Assembly (NCBI GenBank): GCA_010093685.1 | Contig: MU006228.1 | Location: forward strand, 1,124,382 to 1,188,381 | From: Ophiobolus disseminans | Lineage: Eukaryota > Ascomycota > Dothideomycetes > Pleosporales > Phaeosphaeriaceae | Length of the DNA stretch: 64,000 bases | Direction of reading: 5' to 3' | In this document: in pieces, positions 33,099-44,288 of the stretch | Layout: every line of letters begins with the position of its first letter | Numbering within the stretch: position 1 is the stretch's first letter | Program-made: the position numbers and the translations under genes | The notes under the pieces: model-generated | Seen by the model: the letters and a program-made list of their open reading frames with translations, nothing else | The model's database searches: none | What the model was told of the DNA's origin: nothing

Positions 33099-35206
33099 CC
33101 GAGGTGGACGGTGCGACGCTCCGCCTGCCCCATCAAAATAGGTCCTAAAAATGAGGCTATTGAGCCACGTACAATAGCTATTACTGCAATGATTTTTGGT
33201 GTTGAGTTCTACAGGCCTCTCTCTATATATATAGCTATCTATATTTAGCTGGGAGCTTGATTGCTCGGCCGTGTCGTGACTGAGATGGCTCTTGGCCTGC
33301 TGCAGCACCTGAGGCCTCTCCACTACCCTGAGGCTCTGCAACAACTCTATTTTTTCGAGTAGCCTTTGTAGCAGCCTTAGGCCTCATCTTGTGGCCCTTT
33401 CGAGTCGCTTTAAGAGCGTTTTGAAGTCGTTGTTGAGTTCTACAAGCAGCTGCTCTGGAGGCCTTTTCTGCAGCCTTCTTAGCCTTCTCCTTCTCCCTTA
33501 CTATCCTAGCTTCAGCCCTTGCCTTGCGCCTTGCCTGAGTAGCCTGGGCCTTGGCCTGTCTCCTCTCCTTACGTAGCCTAGCTGCCTCTGCTTTTTGGAG
33601 CTGTTGCTGCTCATCCTCAGCCTCTCGTTGTTGCAGGAGATCACGTGCTCTGTTCACCCTGCTCGGAGACCAGATAACAGCTCCACCATGGTACTCCTCA
33701 GGCTCTCCTAGAGGCAGCGGCTTGCCTCGCTTCCTGCGCAGTCTTTTGTGTATCAAGGCCTCCTTAAGGCCTTGAGCCTCCTGCTCAAGCAGCGTTTTCT
33801 GAACAGCAATTGAATGGAAGGCTTTGCTCAGCTTTTGAGCTTGTGGATCACCTTTATTCTTGACTACCTGCTGCAATAGGCCCTCAGTTTCCTTCCAATT
33901 GGAGGCGCTCAAGGCTGATGAGTCGCTATTGCTTGAGCTACCTTGTGTAGGCTGGCTAGTATGGAATTTCTTGAGTATCACCTCAGGATTGAGAGGTGAG
34001 ATGCCAGTTGCTTCAAACGCCTTGAGTATAGTCTCCTCCTTGAATGAGGCCTCCCAGGCAGCTATGAACATCGGATAGAAGTCTCTCTTGCTCATAGAAG
34101 TGAGCCCTTGGCACCTCTCCATGAAGGCTGTTACCTGGCCTGAGTAGGCAGATGAGAGAGGCTTGAACATCACCACATCAAGCGGCTGAAGGGTGTGGGT
34201 TGAATGTGGTGGATAGATCATGAGGAGGATCCTGTTCTAATTGCAGTACTCAATGAAATCCATTGTGAGGTGAGAGCCATGGCCATCAAGGATAAGAAGA
34301 CGACGAGATCGGCCTGCCTTAGCCTTAGTAGAGGGATCAAACACCCGCTTTAGCCAGGCTAGGCCTATATTGTTGTTTGTCCAGCCTGAAGGTGATGAAG
34401 CAAAAAGGGCTCTGCTGTCCTCAGGCTTGAGGCCTTGCAGCCAGCTGTCCTGGAGGGTGCCTGAGCCTGATTGGTATATGAGAGTAGGCCTGAGGGCAGT
34501 TCCATCAGCGCAGATGCAGGCTAGGAGGGTTATCCACTCTCGAGAGCCATCCTGGAGGTGAGCCCGAAGCTTCCCCTCCTCATATAGCCTTTTGCTGAAC
34601 ACCCTTTTTGACCTAGTAACTATCCCAAGGAGGAAGCCTTTCTCATCCATATTGTATGTGTGGCAAGGCTCAATGTTGTATTGGCTGATTTTATTGGCTA
34701 GAAGCTCAAAGTAGAGGGTGTACTTTGAGCCTGAGTCGGCCTGGTGGCGTGAGCGATCGATTGCAGTAGCCCAGCGTGAGATGAGATGGACGTTGTAGCG
34801 CTGGATAAAGCGATCAACCCAGTGTATGCCTAGCTCTCTTTTGGCTATCTGCGAGGCAAAGCGTCTTATCATAGGCTTTGAGGGAGGTAGGCCTTGCTTT
34901 GTGAGGCGCTCTATATAGCGTACAAGCTCCTGCTCTTGGTATGGGTGGAGAGCCTGCTGATTTTGAGCCTGGGTAGTGCGTTGGTTGATGCCTTTTGGTG
35001 CCTTCGTGACAAGGTTGATCGTACAACACCATGTCTTTTTGCTACTTGAGTATAACTAAAAGATTCTCCTAGCTCTAGCGATTCTATTTCTGCCAGTGCA
35101 GCCTCAATTGGGGTCATATTGATAGAGTTATTAGGTGTTGAAGTAGAGGTGCTGCATTGGTGGGGTCTGCGTCGCACCGTCCGGAGCGTCGCACCGTCCA
35201 CCTCGG
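33099..35206 (-). mobile_element. pogo/Fot-like DNA transposon, nearly complete
   Basis: The element is 2108 bp with perfect 25-bp terminal inverted repeats starting CCGAGGTGGACGGTGCGACG (33099-33123 and 35182-35206). It is flanked by TA on both sides (33097-33098 and 35207-35208), the target preference of pogo/Tc1 elements. It carries one transposase gene on the minus strand. It sits inside the RING gene. Confidence 0.92.
33235..35117 (-). pseudogene. pogo/Fot-like transposase, disrupted
   Basis: Starting at an ATG at 35117 it reads a Psq-type helix-turn-helix (SFSYTQVAKRHGVVRSTLSR), a CENP-B-type DNA-binding region, and a DDE catalytic domain with YNMDEKGF (Asp) and LILDGHGSH (Asp). Past a stop comes PPHSTHTLQPLDVVMFKPL, the usual third-acidic region, and then a basic coiled C-terminus. 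Two lesions are present: a one-base frame change in the T4 run at 34993-34996, and an in-frame TAG at 34237-34239 between the second and third catalytic residues, after which the frame resumes. Without them it would be about 627 aa. The TAG is one transition from CAG. Confidence 0.88.
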
Positions 35207-35368
35207 TATCGGACTTCACAGCAAGATTGCGACACAGCGAGACCGCGTTATCTTCGGCGGCGCTCTTTTCGCGGGGTTCATAGTGACCCACGTCCATGAA
35301 CCCTGGATCTTGAGATGTTGTTATCTGGTGATCGATCCGCTGTGGCCTGCGCACAAGATTCTGGGGTA

Positions 35369-36719
35369 CAGTACTAGGTCAAAAGTTTCAGCCGCGAACG
35401 CTCGAGCCACCTGACCGAGCATATGCACCCACATCACAACCACCTCAATAAAACAGCCACAACCACATAGAAATTTGAATTTTTGGGTGAATACTATGAA
35501 CATATGATCAATACTTGGTTTGCCACCCTTGCGCTGCCCTGTACGCGGCCATCCGACGTGGCATGGACATGATCAGCCTCTTGATCAGCTTTGCAGGTAT
35601 GCTCTTCCAGCACTCTTGTAATGCACCACAAAACCCATCCTATTCCTCTTCAGCTATGCTGTAATTGTTGTATTGTGGGTAGTGCTTGTGCATGCGTTTC
35701 TTGAGATGCCACCAAAGGTGCTCAATAGGGTTAAGATCAGGTGAATAAGGTGGCCAGTCAATGGTGTTGATGTGGTGATCCTCAAGGAATGCGCGCGTGC
35801 GGCGTGAGGCGTGTATGCGCGCGTTATCCTGCATGTAAAGCTGTGAACGGCGCCAGTGTGGGAGGAGACCTTTCTCTAGTGCCTCAATGTAACTCTTACT
35901 GGAGTATCCATGCTTTGGGGCATCTATATCACGCTCTATGATGATGCGTTTTGACCTCCGGGCCACCCCACGCTCATCCAACCACACTGACGCCCACACC
36001 ATCTGTGCTGGCTTCCTACTTGTTTGAACTTCAGTTATCATACTTGGCTTCCATTTCTCCCAAGGATACCGAAAGCACCACTCTCTGTTATGCCCTGCGC
36101 CCTTCTGAACTGAGCACTCATCTAAGAACTTGAGCGTGCGCCGACCCCACTGGAAGTGCCGGTACTGCCTACAGAACTGCAGACGCTTGAGAGCATGCGC
36201 GCAATTCAGCTTAGGTCAAACTTTGCAGGGGGAATTGCCTAGGCCACGATATTTGAGGCATTGGTAGAGTGTACTGCGGCTAGGTGGCTTTGAAGGGGTG
36301 CCATCTGCATCAACGAAGATGGCAACTTTAGCAAGCTCTGAGTACTCAATTTTGGGAGCTTTTTGAGCAGCTTGGTAGATAATCTTTTTCTGATTCAGTG
36401 AAAGTATTGGAGGTCTGCCACTACGAGGCTTGTCTTGTATTGTGCCTGTTTGGTGCTACTTTTTGCAGAGTTCCCGCACGGCGCGTACCGATCGACTTAT
36501 TGCTTCTGCTACCTCTTTCACTGTACAACCACTCTACAGCATTCCAATCGCTCTTGCCCTAGTTTCAACATCAATATTCGGACCTCTGCGCACACCCCGG
36601 TCCAACTCTTGTCCGAATTGGCGCGGTGCAGCCATAGTTGTGTGGTTTCAAAGTTGTACGGAAGAAATGGTGGGGGAGAACGCGTCGCTAGCGCGGCTGA
36701 AACTTTTGACGCGCAACTG
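35369..36719 (-). mobile_element. Tc1/mariner-like DNA transposon
   Basis: About 1.35 kb, flanked by TA (35367-35368 and 36720-36721). The terminal inverted repeats share CAGT, then after a few mismatched bases TCAAAAGTTTCAGCCGCG. It carries one minus-strand transposase with four in-frame stops. It lies in the same interrupted host gene, 160 bp beyond the pogo element. Confidence 0.88.
35508..36635 (-). pseudogene. Tc1-like transposase with four nonsense codons
   Basis: One continuous frame of 375 codons from an ATG at 36635 to a TGA at 35508-35510 contains all parts of a Tc1-type transposase: an N-terminal helix-turn-helix with TVKEVAEAISRS, DKPRSGRPP, the middle region, MQDNARIHAS (second catalytic Asp) and PPYSPDLNPIEHLW (third acidic residue, Glu), ending in SMPRRMAAYRAAQGW. 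The frame is broken only by stops: TAG at 36534-36536, TAG at 36456-36458, TGA at 36216-36218 and TAG at 35640-35642. There is no frameshift. Each stop is one transition from a sense codon (CAG, TGG or CGA), as repeat-induced point mutation produces. Confidence 0.9.
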
Positions 36720-36960
36720 TACGAAGAATTTCCCGGTCGTCAAGTCCTGGCAACGATTGTGACATTTGGACTTTCATGCGGGTAAGCTGTCATTATTGGT
36801 TTGAAAGCAAGGATGGAAGGCAGATATCAGCTGTACCGAAGTCGACGCTGGGCGAGATTGAGATAAGGAAATGTGCGTCGTGAAGGCTTTCATATCATTC
36901 AGCTATGCTGTGAACATGCTAATCACTTTTACATTATAGCCGTTGATACATCGCATACAC

Positions 36961-37130
36961 GATACTATACTTCCCTCTCCACGCCTACCGTACTGCAGCT
37001 AATACAACACTAAATCACGGCAGTATACTCCTCCTTCCCACCCCCTTTCAACTCGTACTGTACTGCAGCTGATACATTACATAAACACAACAGTATACTT
37101 CCCCTTCCCCACCACTCGTCTCCCATACCC
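36961..37130. repeat. Degenerate 60-70 bp tandem repeat
   Basis: Units start at 36961, 37021 and 37091, each with a TATACT-C/T-rich opening and, in the first two, a GTACTGCAGCT core. The third is partial. Confidence 0.6.
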
Positions 37131-37270
37131 TTTCCTCTCCCTATTTCTCTCTCTCCCATCCCTACTTCTCCCCTTTCTCTCTCCACCCTCCTGCCCCTTA
37201 TTCCCCCTTCCCTCTATTACATCCTTACCCCGTTTCTCATCCCTCCTCCCATCCCTCCACCCTTCCCAAT
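37131..37270. repeat. Polypyrimidine tract
   Basis: About 140 bases almost wholly C and T on the plus strand (runs such as CTCCCTATTTCTCTCTCTCC). Low-complexity sequence with no gene. Confidence 0.7.
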
Positions 37271-37944
37271 ACGCCAACCCGATCTTAACTATATGAAATA
37301 GCACGAGCGCTTGGTGCTCAGCTTTGAGTTTTATGTGTGGGACTTGCACGTAGGTAAAGCGTGTGGTTAGGTGGTGGAAGAGTGTGGTGGGGAGGGTTAG
37401 CAGGTGTGAGAATAGGGTGGATGTTGAGTTCATTTCTTAGTTGGGGGCTTAGGACTGAGTTAGTGAGAGTTAGTAAAGGAGTTTGTAGAGGAGGGTGGGG
37501 GCAAATGGAGGCTGAGATGTTGGAGGTCTTGCTGGCATCGCGCGTATGATCTATCTCGACGTGAGTGTCGGGCCAGATGATGTTCTGGTGAACATGGCCA
37601 CGGCATGCGATACACTTCACAGTCACGCATATCCGCGCCGAATCACGTATTTGAACACTTCAAAAGCAAGAAAAGTGCTGAGCCAGGGGTAACGCAAGTA
37701 CGAAAGTATAGGTAAGTCGCCTCACCGCTTGCTAACTTCATGTTCACTCTCACCGCAGCGTAAATCGGCTTCACCTTGCGTTTGCGGGCCGCGCGAGCGC
37801 GTATATATGCAACGCGCACCTCCTGACTTCGGCTTGTCACTACCCAACACCTCAACTTCTAGTGATACCAAGAAATTGACATCACAGCCTGATCCCTTCT
37901 CCCTCTACCAACAAAGCAAACAAGTGCTTCACTGTCTACACAAC
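37271..37944. other. Intergenic, promoter of the next gene
   Basis: No gene supported; a C/A-rich 5' leader precedes the ATG at 37945. Confidence 0.5.
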
Positions 37945-38563
37945 ATGGACGCGACCACAACCTTGGCCGACGCAAACATTTCCGCCATCGACGCCCTCCT
38001 CGCCATGCCCACCGTCGCCCGCATCACCACCACCGACACACCCATGTCCGACGCCCCCTCCATCCCCTCAATCTACACCAACCCCATCATCCCGCGCGCC
38101 CCCGCCATCACCAAGTTCGTATCCCTCTCCCCCGAGGAACAATCAACCATCTACCGCACCTGCCACGAAATCAGTCTCGCCTGGAGCATCTCGTCGCCCG
38201 CCTCCGCCTTCCCGTACAAGTACCACCCGGACCCGGATCCGAACAACTGGGGGATCGGGCTGTTGGGTGCGATACTGCGGCTGGCGAAGGTGGCGAAGAT
38301 GGATGTGGCGGTGAGCTATGTGTGTCATAGCATTGAGAGGGAAAATGACGGTGAGTTTGATGAAGTTTGAGGAGGGGGGTGGATGATGCTGATGATGGAT
38401 AGGCTTGTCGATGGTGGATGGCGATTGGGTTATAAGGCGTGAGGATGTGGAGTATGCGTTTCGGCGATTGAGGCCGCGCGCGGGTGGGGAGAGCTTTAGG
38501 CCTGAGTATGGGAGGGGGGTGAGGCCGAGGCGTGAGGGGATGGCGAGGAGGAGGAGGGATTGA
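37945..38563 (+). CDS. Hypothetical protein, 188 aa
   Basis: Exons 37945-38350 and 38403-38563 are joined over a 52-nt intron (donor GTGAGT, branch CTGAT). The N-terminus is Thr/Asp/Pro-rich and looks disordered. A central compact part contains LSPEEQSTIYRTC and NNWGIGLLGAILRLAKVAK. The C-terminus, encoded by exon 2, is strongly basic and ends in an Arg run (ARRRRD). No signal peptide or membrane segment is seen. I do not recognise a family. The spliced frame stays open only with this intron, which supports the model. Confidence 0.7.
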
Positions 38564-38872
38564 GAAATTGCCAAAGCAGATGGTGGATGGCGGGGGACTG
38601 GTATACGAAGCCTGGTGCTTGGTAGAAGCGAAGTCTGGGACCGAGTGTGAGATTAAAGCATCCTCGGCGGGGTGTATTGATACCGTTGAGGCTCAAGCTT
38701 CGATGCTCATGGTTGCGGAGACTTCAACGGATTCCGGGAAGAATGGAATGGACCAACAAAATTTGATGCTTCCTGACTTGTGTGTTAAATTCTGGCGACG
38801 GTGCCTAAGAACCTGGTAGCTTACCATCACGATCAAGCCGTCGCATCCCAATATCCCAACGCATACATGTCC
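38564..38872. other. Convergent spacer
   Basis: 309 bases between two convergent genes; nothing recognised. Confidence 0.5.
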
Positions 38873-39268
38873 TCACCGCACCACAGTCTGCGCCGGCAGC
38901 TCCAACGGCTTCCCATCATACCCCGTCATCGCAGGCGCCGCGAACCCATCCAGCTGCTGAACTTCATGATCAACAACCCCACCCTGCAGCTCAATCGGCC
39001 CTTCTCTTCCCTGCCCCAAGTCACCACGGAAATCCTCTCTCGCCCAAGTCTCCTGCACGAGTCGCTCCTGCGCCATAAGAGAGTAATGCTCTTGCTCCTC
39101 GCTCAGCTTGCGCTGCCGTTCCTTTTGCGCGCGCTTGCGCCGCCATATGATGACCGCAGCGACGATACAGAAAATGCCACCTGGGACGAGCACGATGAGG
39201 AATAATATGCCTGTCCATCCCGCCACTGTGATTTCCGCGCGCCGTGAGAGGTGCTGATGGGGCGCCAT
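38873..39268 (-). CDS. Small single-pass membrane protein
   Basis: From an ATG at 39268 it gives 131 aa. A short N-terminus with a basic HLSRRAE phrase leads into one strong membrane helix (about residues 18-40, AGWTGILFLIVLVPGGIFCI...), closed by the basic stop-transfer WRRKRAQKERQRK. The remaining about 85 residues are hydrophilic, with a possible coiled part and a GKPLELP end. An ATG 24 codons upstream is possible, but the shorter form puts the helix near the start. The helix resembles that of short fungal membrane proteins of unknown function. Confidence 0.72.
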   Translation of the reverse strand: MAPHQHLSRRAEITVAGWTGILFLIVLVPGGIFCIVAAVIIWRRKRAQKERQRKLSEEQEHYSLMAQERLVQETWAREDFRGDLGQGREGPIELQGGVVDHEVQQLDGFAAPAMTGYDGKPLELPAQTVVR

Positions 39269-40068
39269 GTTGGATACTCGCGAATTGAATATTCGGAGGC
39301 AGAAGGATTGCAGTGAATGCTGAATTGGCGGCAGGCGCAAGAAAAAGTCGACTGTGCCGCAAAGTCATCATCTGGCGTTGCCTTGATGTCGGTTTGATTT
39401 GGCCCAATTCGGCCCGTTGAAACGTGCTGGTCAGGCATGTCAATGCTGGGAGTGGCTTGGAGAGCGGCTATGCATGGGCGCCTGAAGCTAGGTGGCGGGG
39501 CGTGTCAAATGGCGAGGCTGGTACGTTCTGGAGTTGAACATCTCCATCACGCACTACCGAAACAAGAAAATCGAGCAGCTCGAAAATTTCGCACCGCCTG
39601 CATCTTTGCTGGAGTCTGTGGTGTTGATCTGAGGTGGTTTGGGACGAAGCCGGTTGCGGCCTAAGAATAGATGGTTTCTGCTAGCGGCATGATGCGATGC
39701 GGCTCGATCAATGACGTCTGGCATGTCAAGAACCTTTGCGAGTCTCAAAATGACTCTCGTACAGAACCTGCTCTTATCTGTTGGTGTTTGCTGTGTAATG
39801 TCACAGCCGTGAGGTACAGCACGCCAAGGTCGGCAATCCCAGGCTGAGCAGCGCCACGCGATCTCTTCGTACCACGGACCCCACGCACCTGTACGACTCT
39901 GCAATAGGAGTCTCTGCGTACAGCACACAATCAACTGCAGCCTGCCTCGTCGCCTTGATCGCACAATAGCGGTACCGCGACGCTCATCGACCATATACTT
40001 CCGTCCCGTCTCGAGCATGCAATCGCTATACATACCCACTCGAAGACGTCAGCCCTATAAGAACAAAA
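39269..40068. other. Divergent intergenic region with a 28-bp repeat copy
   Basis: 800 bases between divergent genes. No gene is seen; it contains one copy of a 28-bp sequence also found at 62568. Confidence 0.5.
39561..39588. repeat. 28-bp dispersed repeat, copy 1
   Basis: Identical over 28 nt to 62568-62595. The core TCGAGCAGCTCGA is palindromic apart from its central base. Confidence 0.7.
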
Positions 40069-41730
40069 ATGGATGAAGATCTGCGCATTCTCGAGGTATG
40101 TAAGGGCGGATAGCTAGTCGCACGACGTGACTGACAACACAACGTGCAGCAAGAATACTGCCCCGCACTAGACGCCGCCTTCGTCTCTGCAGTGCTCTAC
40201 GACTATGCGGGCCAATCGAATGCGCTCGAACAAGCGCGAGCGGTCCTCGACCTCCTGAAGGACGATTCTGCCACGGAGCAGCTCACCGAGTTCGATGCCT
40301 CGGGCAACAGCGGAGGCCCGGTGCACGATAGCCCCAGCAAGCGCAGTGGGGAGGATGCCGACTCCAATCCCGATTCGTGGGCCACGCAGACCACTCTAAC
40401 CGACCACTCCCACCTATCCAACGACATATCTGGTCTGAGCGTGGGCGCGCGATCAGGGACAAGCTCAGAAGATGGCGGGTACTGGAGGGATCCGGAGCAA
40501 TACACAACACCAAAGAAGAAGACGGTGCTTGCCGAGACGTTTCCAAATCTACGACCAGAGCTCATCGCATACACTCTGCAAAAGTCGGGCAACGACCTGG
40601 ATAAGGCCACGGACGAGCTACTGAATCATGTCTACTTTGAAGAATCAAGGAGCAGTCCCACCGAAGAGGGGCCTGTTGCTAAGGGCATCGATGCCTTCTT
40701 CGAAGACTCCCATGTGCCACAGAGCGGGAGGAAGGGAAGAAACAAGAAGAGACAGAAGATGTCACTGAACACCTTCAGCTCGGTCAACGTGTCTGACTCG
40801 GAGTCTCCGGCGTCGCCCAACCGTTGGCAGAACACGAGTCGTGACGTTGACTTTATCACCTCGCGCACCAATTTGCCCCACAAGAACGTCTCTTCACTCT
40901 ATCATGCAAGTGGCGCGTCGCTCTCAGCCACCGTACTCGCCATCGTGCGCAAGGACATACTTGCCCACAAGAAGGATGGCGAGCCCGATGCAGCCTTGGT
41001 GCAAGATGCGCTCGGCCTCAATGAAGACTTCCCCAGCATCGACCTCGAGTATGCGCTTGCGCTGGTGCGGCTAGCAGAGCCTTCTGTAACAAAAGCGCGG
41101 GACCTGGCAAAAGCGCTCATCGAACAGCCCGCAAGCGAAACCGGTGGATCAGGCGGCATCAAGCTGGATCTACGATACGCGCCAGTGAACCTGAGCGACC
41201 CCACATCCGAGTCGACACGCCTCCCGACACTCGCACCTTCAGCGAGGCTGCACAACACAGCATCTCTATCTCACGCCCGCGGCGAATCCTTCCAGCAAGC
41301 CTCAGCCGCCTATCGCAAGGGCAAGTCAACGCCATTAATGCGCCAGGCGGCCGCCTACTACGCCCAAGAAGGCCGCGACTTTCACACCAACCTAAAAGCC
41401 ATGAGCCAGATTGAAGCCGACGCGCTCGTCTCATCACAGTCCGGGACCACGTATCTCGATCTCCACGGCGTCACCGTCGCAAACGCCACACGCATCGCTG
41501 CACAGCGCACTCAAGCTTGGTGGGATGGGCTTGGTGAGAAGAGGATTCGCGAGTGGGGCAGTGCGAGGGGTGGGGTGGGCGAGGGCTATAGAATAGTTAC
41601 TGGTCTGGGGCGGCATAGTGAAGGTGGGAGGGGCAAGTTGGGGCCGGCGGTTTTTAAGGCGCTGAATAGTGAGGGGTGGAGGGTTGCGAATGGGACGGGG
41701 GAGTTGGTTGTGCTTGGGAAGAGAAGGTAG
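40069..41730 (+). CDS. Cue2-type CUE/Smr-domain endonuclease
   Basis: A 27-nt first exon (40069-40095), a 54-nt intron (40096-40149, branch CTGAC) and exon 2 (40150-41730) give 535 aa. Helical ubiquitin-binding CUE-like segments lie at the N-terminus and at about 140-175 (LAETFPNLRPELIAYTLQKSG). After a disordered part comes a DUF1771-type helical domain (QASAAYRKGK...QAAAYYAQEG) and a C-terminal Smr domain with LDLHG (445-449) and TGLGRHS. This order matches yeast Cue2/NONU-1, which cuts mRNA at collided ribosomes in no-go decay. The tiny first exon is accepted because it restores an acidic N-terminus (MDEDLRILE) in phase. Confidence 0.87.
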
Positions 41731-42808
41731 GGAGGTAGGGTGGTGTATGAGTTGGAGGGAGGAGTGTATGTCGGTTGGGTATATCGGTGTATGTACTGGG
41801 GTTGATGAGATGTATTGCAACGTAAAGCGAAGTTGAACACGCAAGTTCGACTGCAATGCTATTCGACTCACTTGCTGCTACAAAACATGCCCATCCTTCA
41901 AATCCACGTCCACGACACACCAGTTTAACCCAAAGCTTAGCGCCACGCTAGCAATCAAGCTTCTTTCCACCACATCTTCCCACCACACCGCACCTTCCAG
42001 CCCGTCACCCCATTCATGACACGCCCAACAAAGTGCCAAAAGTTTCTCTCCCACACTGCATGTTTTGCGATGCTTTGATTGTAACATGCAGTGCGGGTTT
42101 CGAAACGCTGCCGCGCGGTTTTGTTCGGGGCGCCGTGGCGCCGCGCCTGTCGTTTCATGGAAGGCGAAACGCGGAGAGCGGCACGATCACTAACAACCAA
42201 CTTTTGGTGGAAGAGACCGAAATTAGTTTTTCGTGACGGAAGTGTACCCTCAGGGTAGGGTAAGATTTGAAATGATTATTAATTGGTGATATGAGGACGG
42301 ACGGAAGGTAGGAATTGGAGATGGACTGCGGCTTTGAGATTGAGGCACATGGGAAGCAAACCTACCAATCGCGAAGAGATCGCTATTATGCGTCTTTTTC
42401 GAAAAATGCTGGGAAAGAAACATGGATTCGCCAAACACCACCAGCCCCACCATCTGTTTCTGTCTCATAACGCGCGAAGTTACAGACCCAACGCGCCGCG
42501 ACCCGAGCAGCTACACCAGTGTGCCTGAGCACACCCGATGCGTAGATTCATCTAGACGATCAGTCGAGATGCGTGATTACTCTGAGACCGGGCGTGCTGG
42601 GCCGATGTGGATCGTGGGGAAGGAGGTGGTATATATGCCACCTCAGTCCTCCGAGTAAGTAGTTGAGCTAAGCAGAGAAGTGAGTTCGTACACTTCATTC
42701 CTCTTTATTTTCTTTCTTCTTTAGAGTCTGCAAGTCAGCTCTTCTTTTCCCATTCCACCTTCTTTCCTCCTATCCCTTCAAACAAAACTGCCGGCCAGTT
42801 CCTCCACC
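41731..42808. other. Intergenic, nothing recognised
   Basis: About 1.1 kb with no supported gene; the end is the T/C-rich leader of the next gene. Confidence 0.5.
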
Positions 42809-44288
42809 ATGAAATTCTCTACCCCCATCCTCATCGCCACGCTCGCCGCCTCAGCCGCCGCAGCTCCAGCGCCATATCCCAGCATTACCAAGCGCTATGC
42901 CGACTCCAACAGCCAAAAAGTGCCGGCGCACTTTGCGGCGCAGGTAAGGAGGGTGGTGAGGGAGAAGGCAAGAAACAAGAGGCAGTTGGATCAGATTCTG
43001 GGGTTGATCGGGGGTGCGGGAGGAGCGGCGGGCGATGCGGCGGGTGCGGCTGGTGGTGCTGGCGGTGCGCTTGGTGATCTTCTTGGTGGTCTTGGAGGTG
43101 GAAATGCGGCGGCGGGTGCGGATGGCGCTGCGGCGGCGAAGACGCCGAAAGCTGCGGGTGCTGCTGTAAGTTGACTGATGTGTTTGGATGAATGTTGGGC
43201 TAATGGTGTTAGGGCGCGGCGAAGGGAAATGCCAACGCGGCTAATGCGAATGCTGGAAATGCGAATGCAAATGCTGGCAACGCAAATGCCGCCAATGCCA
43301 ACGCTGGTAACGCAAAGGGTGGCAAGGCAAATGCCAATGCTGGTAACGCAAATGTTGGAAATGCCAATGCCAATGCTGGTAACGCTAACGCCAATGCTGT
43401 AAGTCACACTTAATTACTTCATTCTCGACAACCATCTAACAATATCAGGGCGCCACCGCCGCTGATGCTGCTGCAAACAACGCCACAGCCGCCGCAGGAG
43501 GTCAAGTCGCGGCCAACGGTCAAGGCCAACTTGCCGCTCAAGCTCAGCAGGGTGCTGGTGTAGCCGGACAGCAGGCTCAGCAGGGTGCTGGTAACGCTGG
43601 CCAACAAAACCAAAAGGGTGCTGGACAGCAGGCTCAACAGGCTCAGCAAGCTCAACAAGCTCAGCAAGGTGCTGCCGTTGCCGGACAGAACCAGCAAGGC
43701 GCTGGCGCTCAACAAGCCACTGGAAATGCTGGCCAACAAAACCAAAATGGTGCTGATCAACAGGCTCAGCAAGGAGCCAATAACGCTGGCCAGCAAGGCC
43801 AGAAGGGCGCCGGACAACAGGCTCAACAAGCCCAACAAGCTCAGCAGGGTGCCGGTCAAAATGCTCAGCAGGGTGCCGGTCAACAGGCTCAGCAGGGCGC
43901 TGGACAGCAGGCTCAGCAGGGCGCTAGACAGCAGGCTCAGCAGGGCGCTGGACAGCAGGCTCAGCAGGGTGCTGGACAGAACGCTCAGCAAGCCGCCGGA
44001 CAAAATGGTCAGCAAGCCGCCGGACAGAACGCTCAGCAGGGTGCAGCACAGAACGCTCAGCAAGGAGCTGGCCAAAACGCGCAACTAGCAGCTGGCAATG
44101 CTGGCCAACAAAACCAACAACAAGCTCAACAAGGCGCTGCCGTCGCAGGACAGAACCAGAAGGGTGCAGCCCAACAAGCCGCACCCAACGCTGGCGCGGG
44201 CGCCGCAGCATCTAACACCCCAAAGGCAGCTGGCTCTTCCGCGGGCGACGCAGATTCTGCACTTGCAGATGAGCAGGAGGAGGATTAA
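42809..44288 (+). CDS. Secreted Ala/Asn/Gln/Gly repeat protein
   Basis: Three phase-0 exons (42809-43165, 43213-43398, 43449-44288; introns of 47 and 50 nt) give 460 aa. Exon 1 holds a signal peptide (MKFSTPILIATLAASAAAA), two dibasic Kex2-like sites (TKR about 29 and NKR about 58) and a Gly/Ala stretch. Exon 2 is almost wholly Asn-Ala-Gly repeats (NANAGNANA type). Exon 3 is Ala-Gln-Gln-Gly repeats (QQAQQGAGQ type), with a short acidic end. Exons 2 and 3 both open with a Gly-Ala pair. It is low-complexity, silk- or prion-like in composition, and probably extracellular. The function is unknown; a wall, matrix or adhesive role is a guess. Open frames on the opposite strand are composition artefacts. 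Confidence 0.82.

Larger units (their letters stand above)
32476..36785 (+). pseudogene. RING-type membrane protein gene split by two DNA transposons
   Basis: Host segments are 32476-33098, 35209-35368 and 36722-36785 (the TA repeated at 35207-35208 and 36720-36721 is counted once). The first encodes a RING-like zinc finger: CSFC, then PCNLVFGRQC and CPICR. The His expected in C-x-H is Leu. Near 32760-32825 the frame changes, through an unrecognised intron or another lesion. The new frame is hydrophobic and runs into the pogo element. If each element is removed with one TA, the frame continues through AFLIGLHSK across the first junction and ILGYEEFPGR across the second, ending at a TAA at 36783-36785. 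This gives a coherent hydrophobic C-terminus with a cut at each transposon. The intact gene was probably a small membrane-bound RING protein. It cannot be expressed whole now. Confidence 0.75.

Noticed and set aside
43419..44211. Leu/Ser-rich open frames on the minus strand opposite the Ala/Gln repeat protein
   Set aside because: They arise from the repeated codons of the real plus-strand gene.
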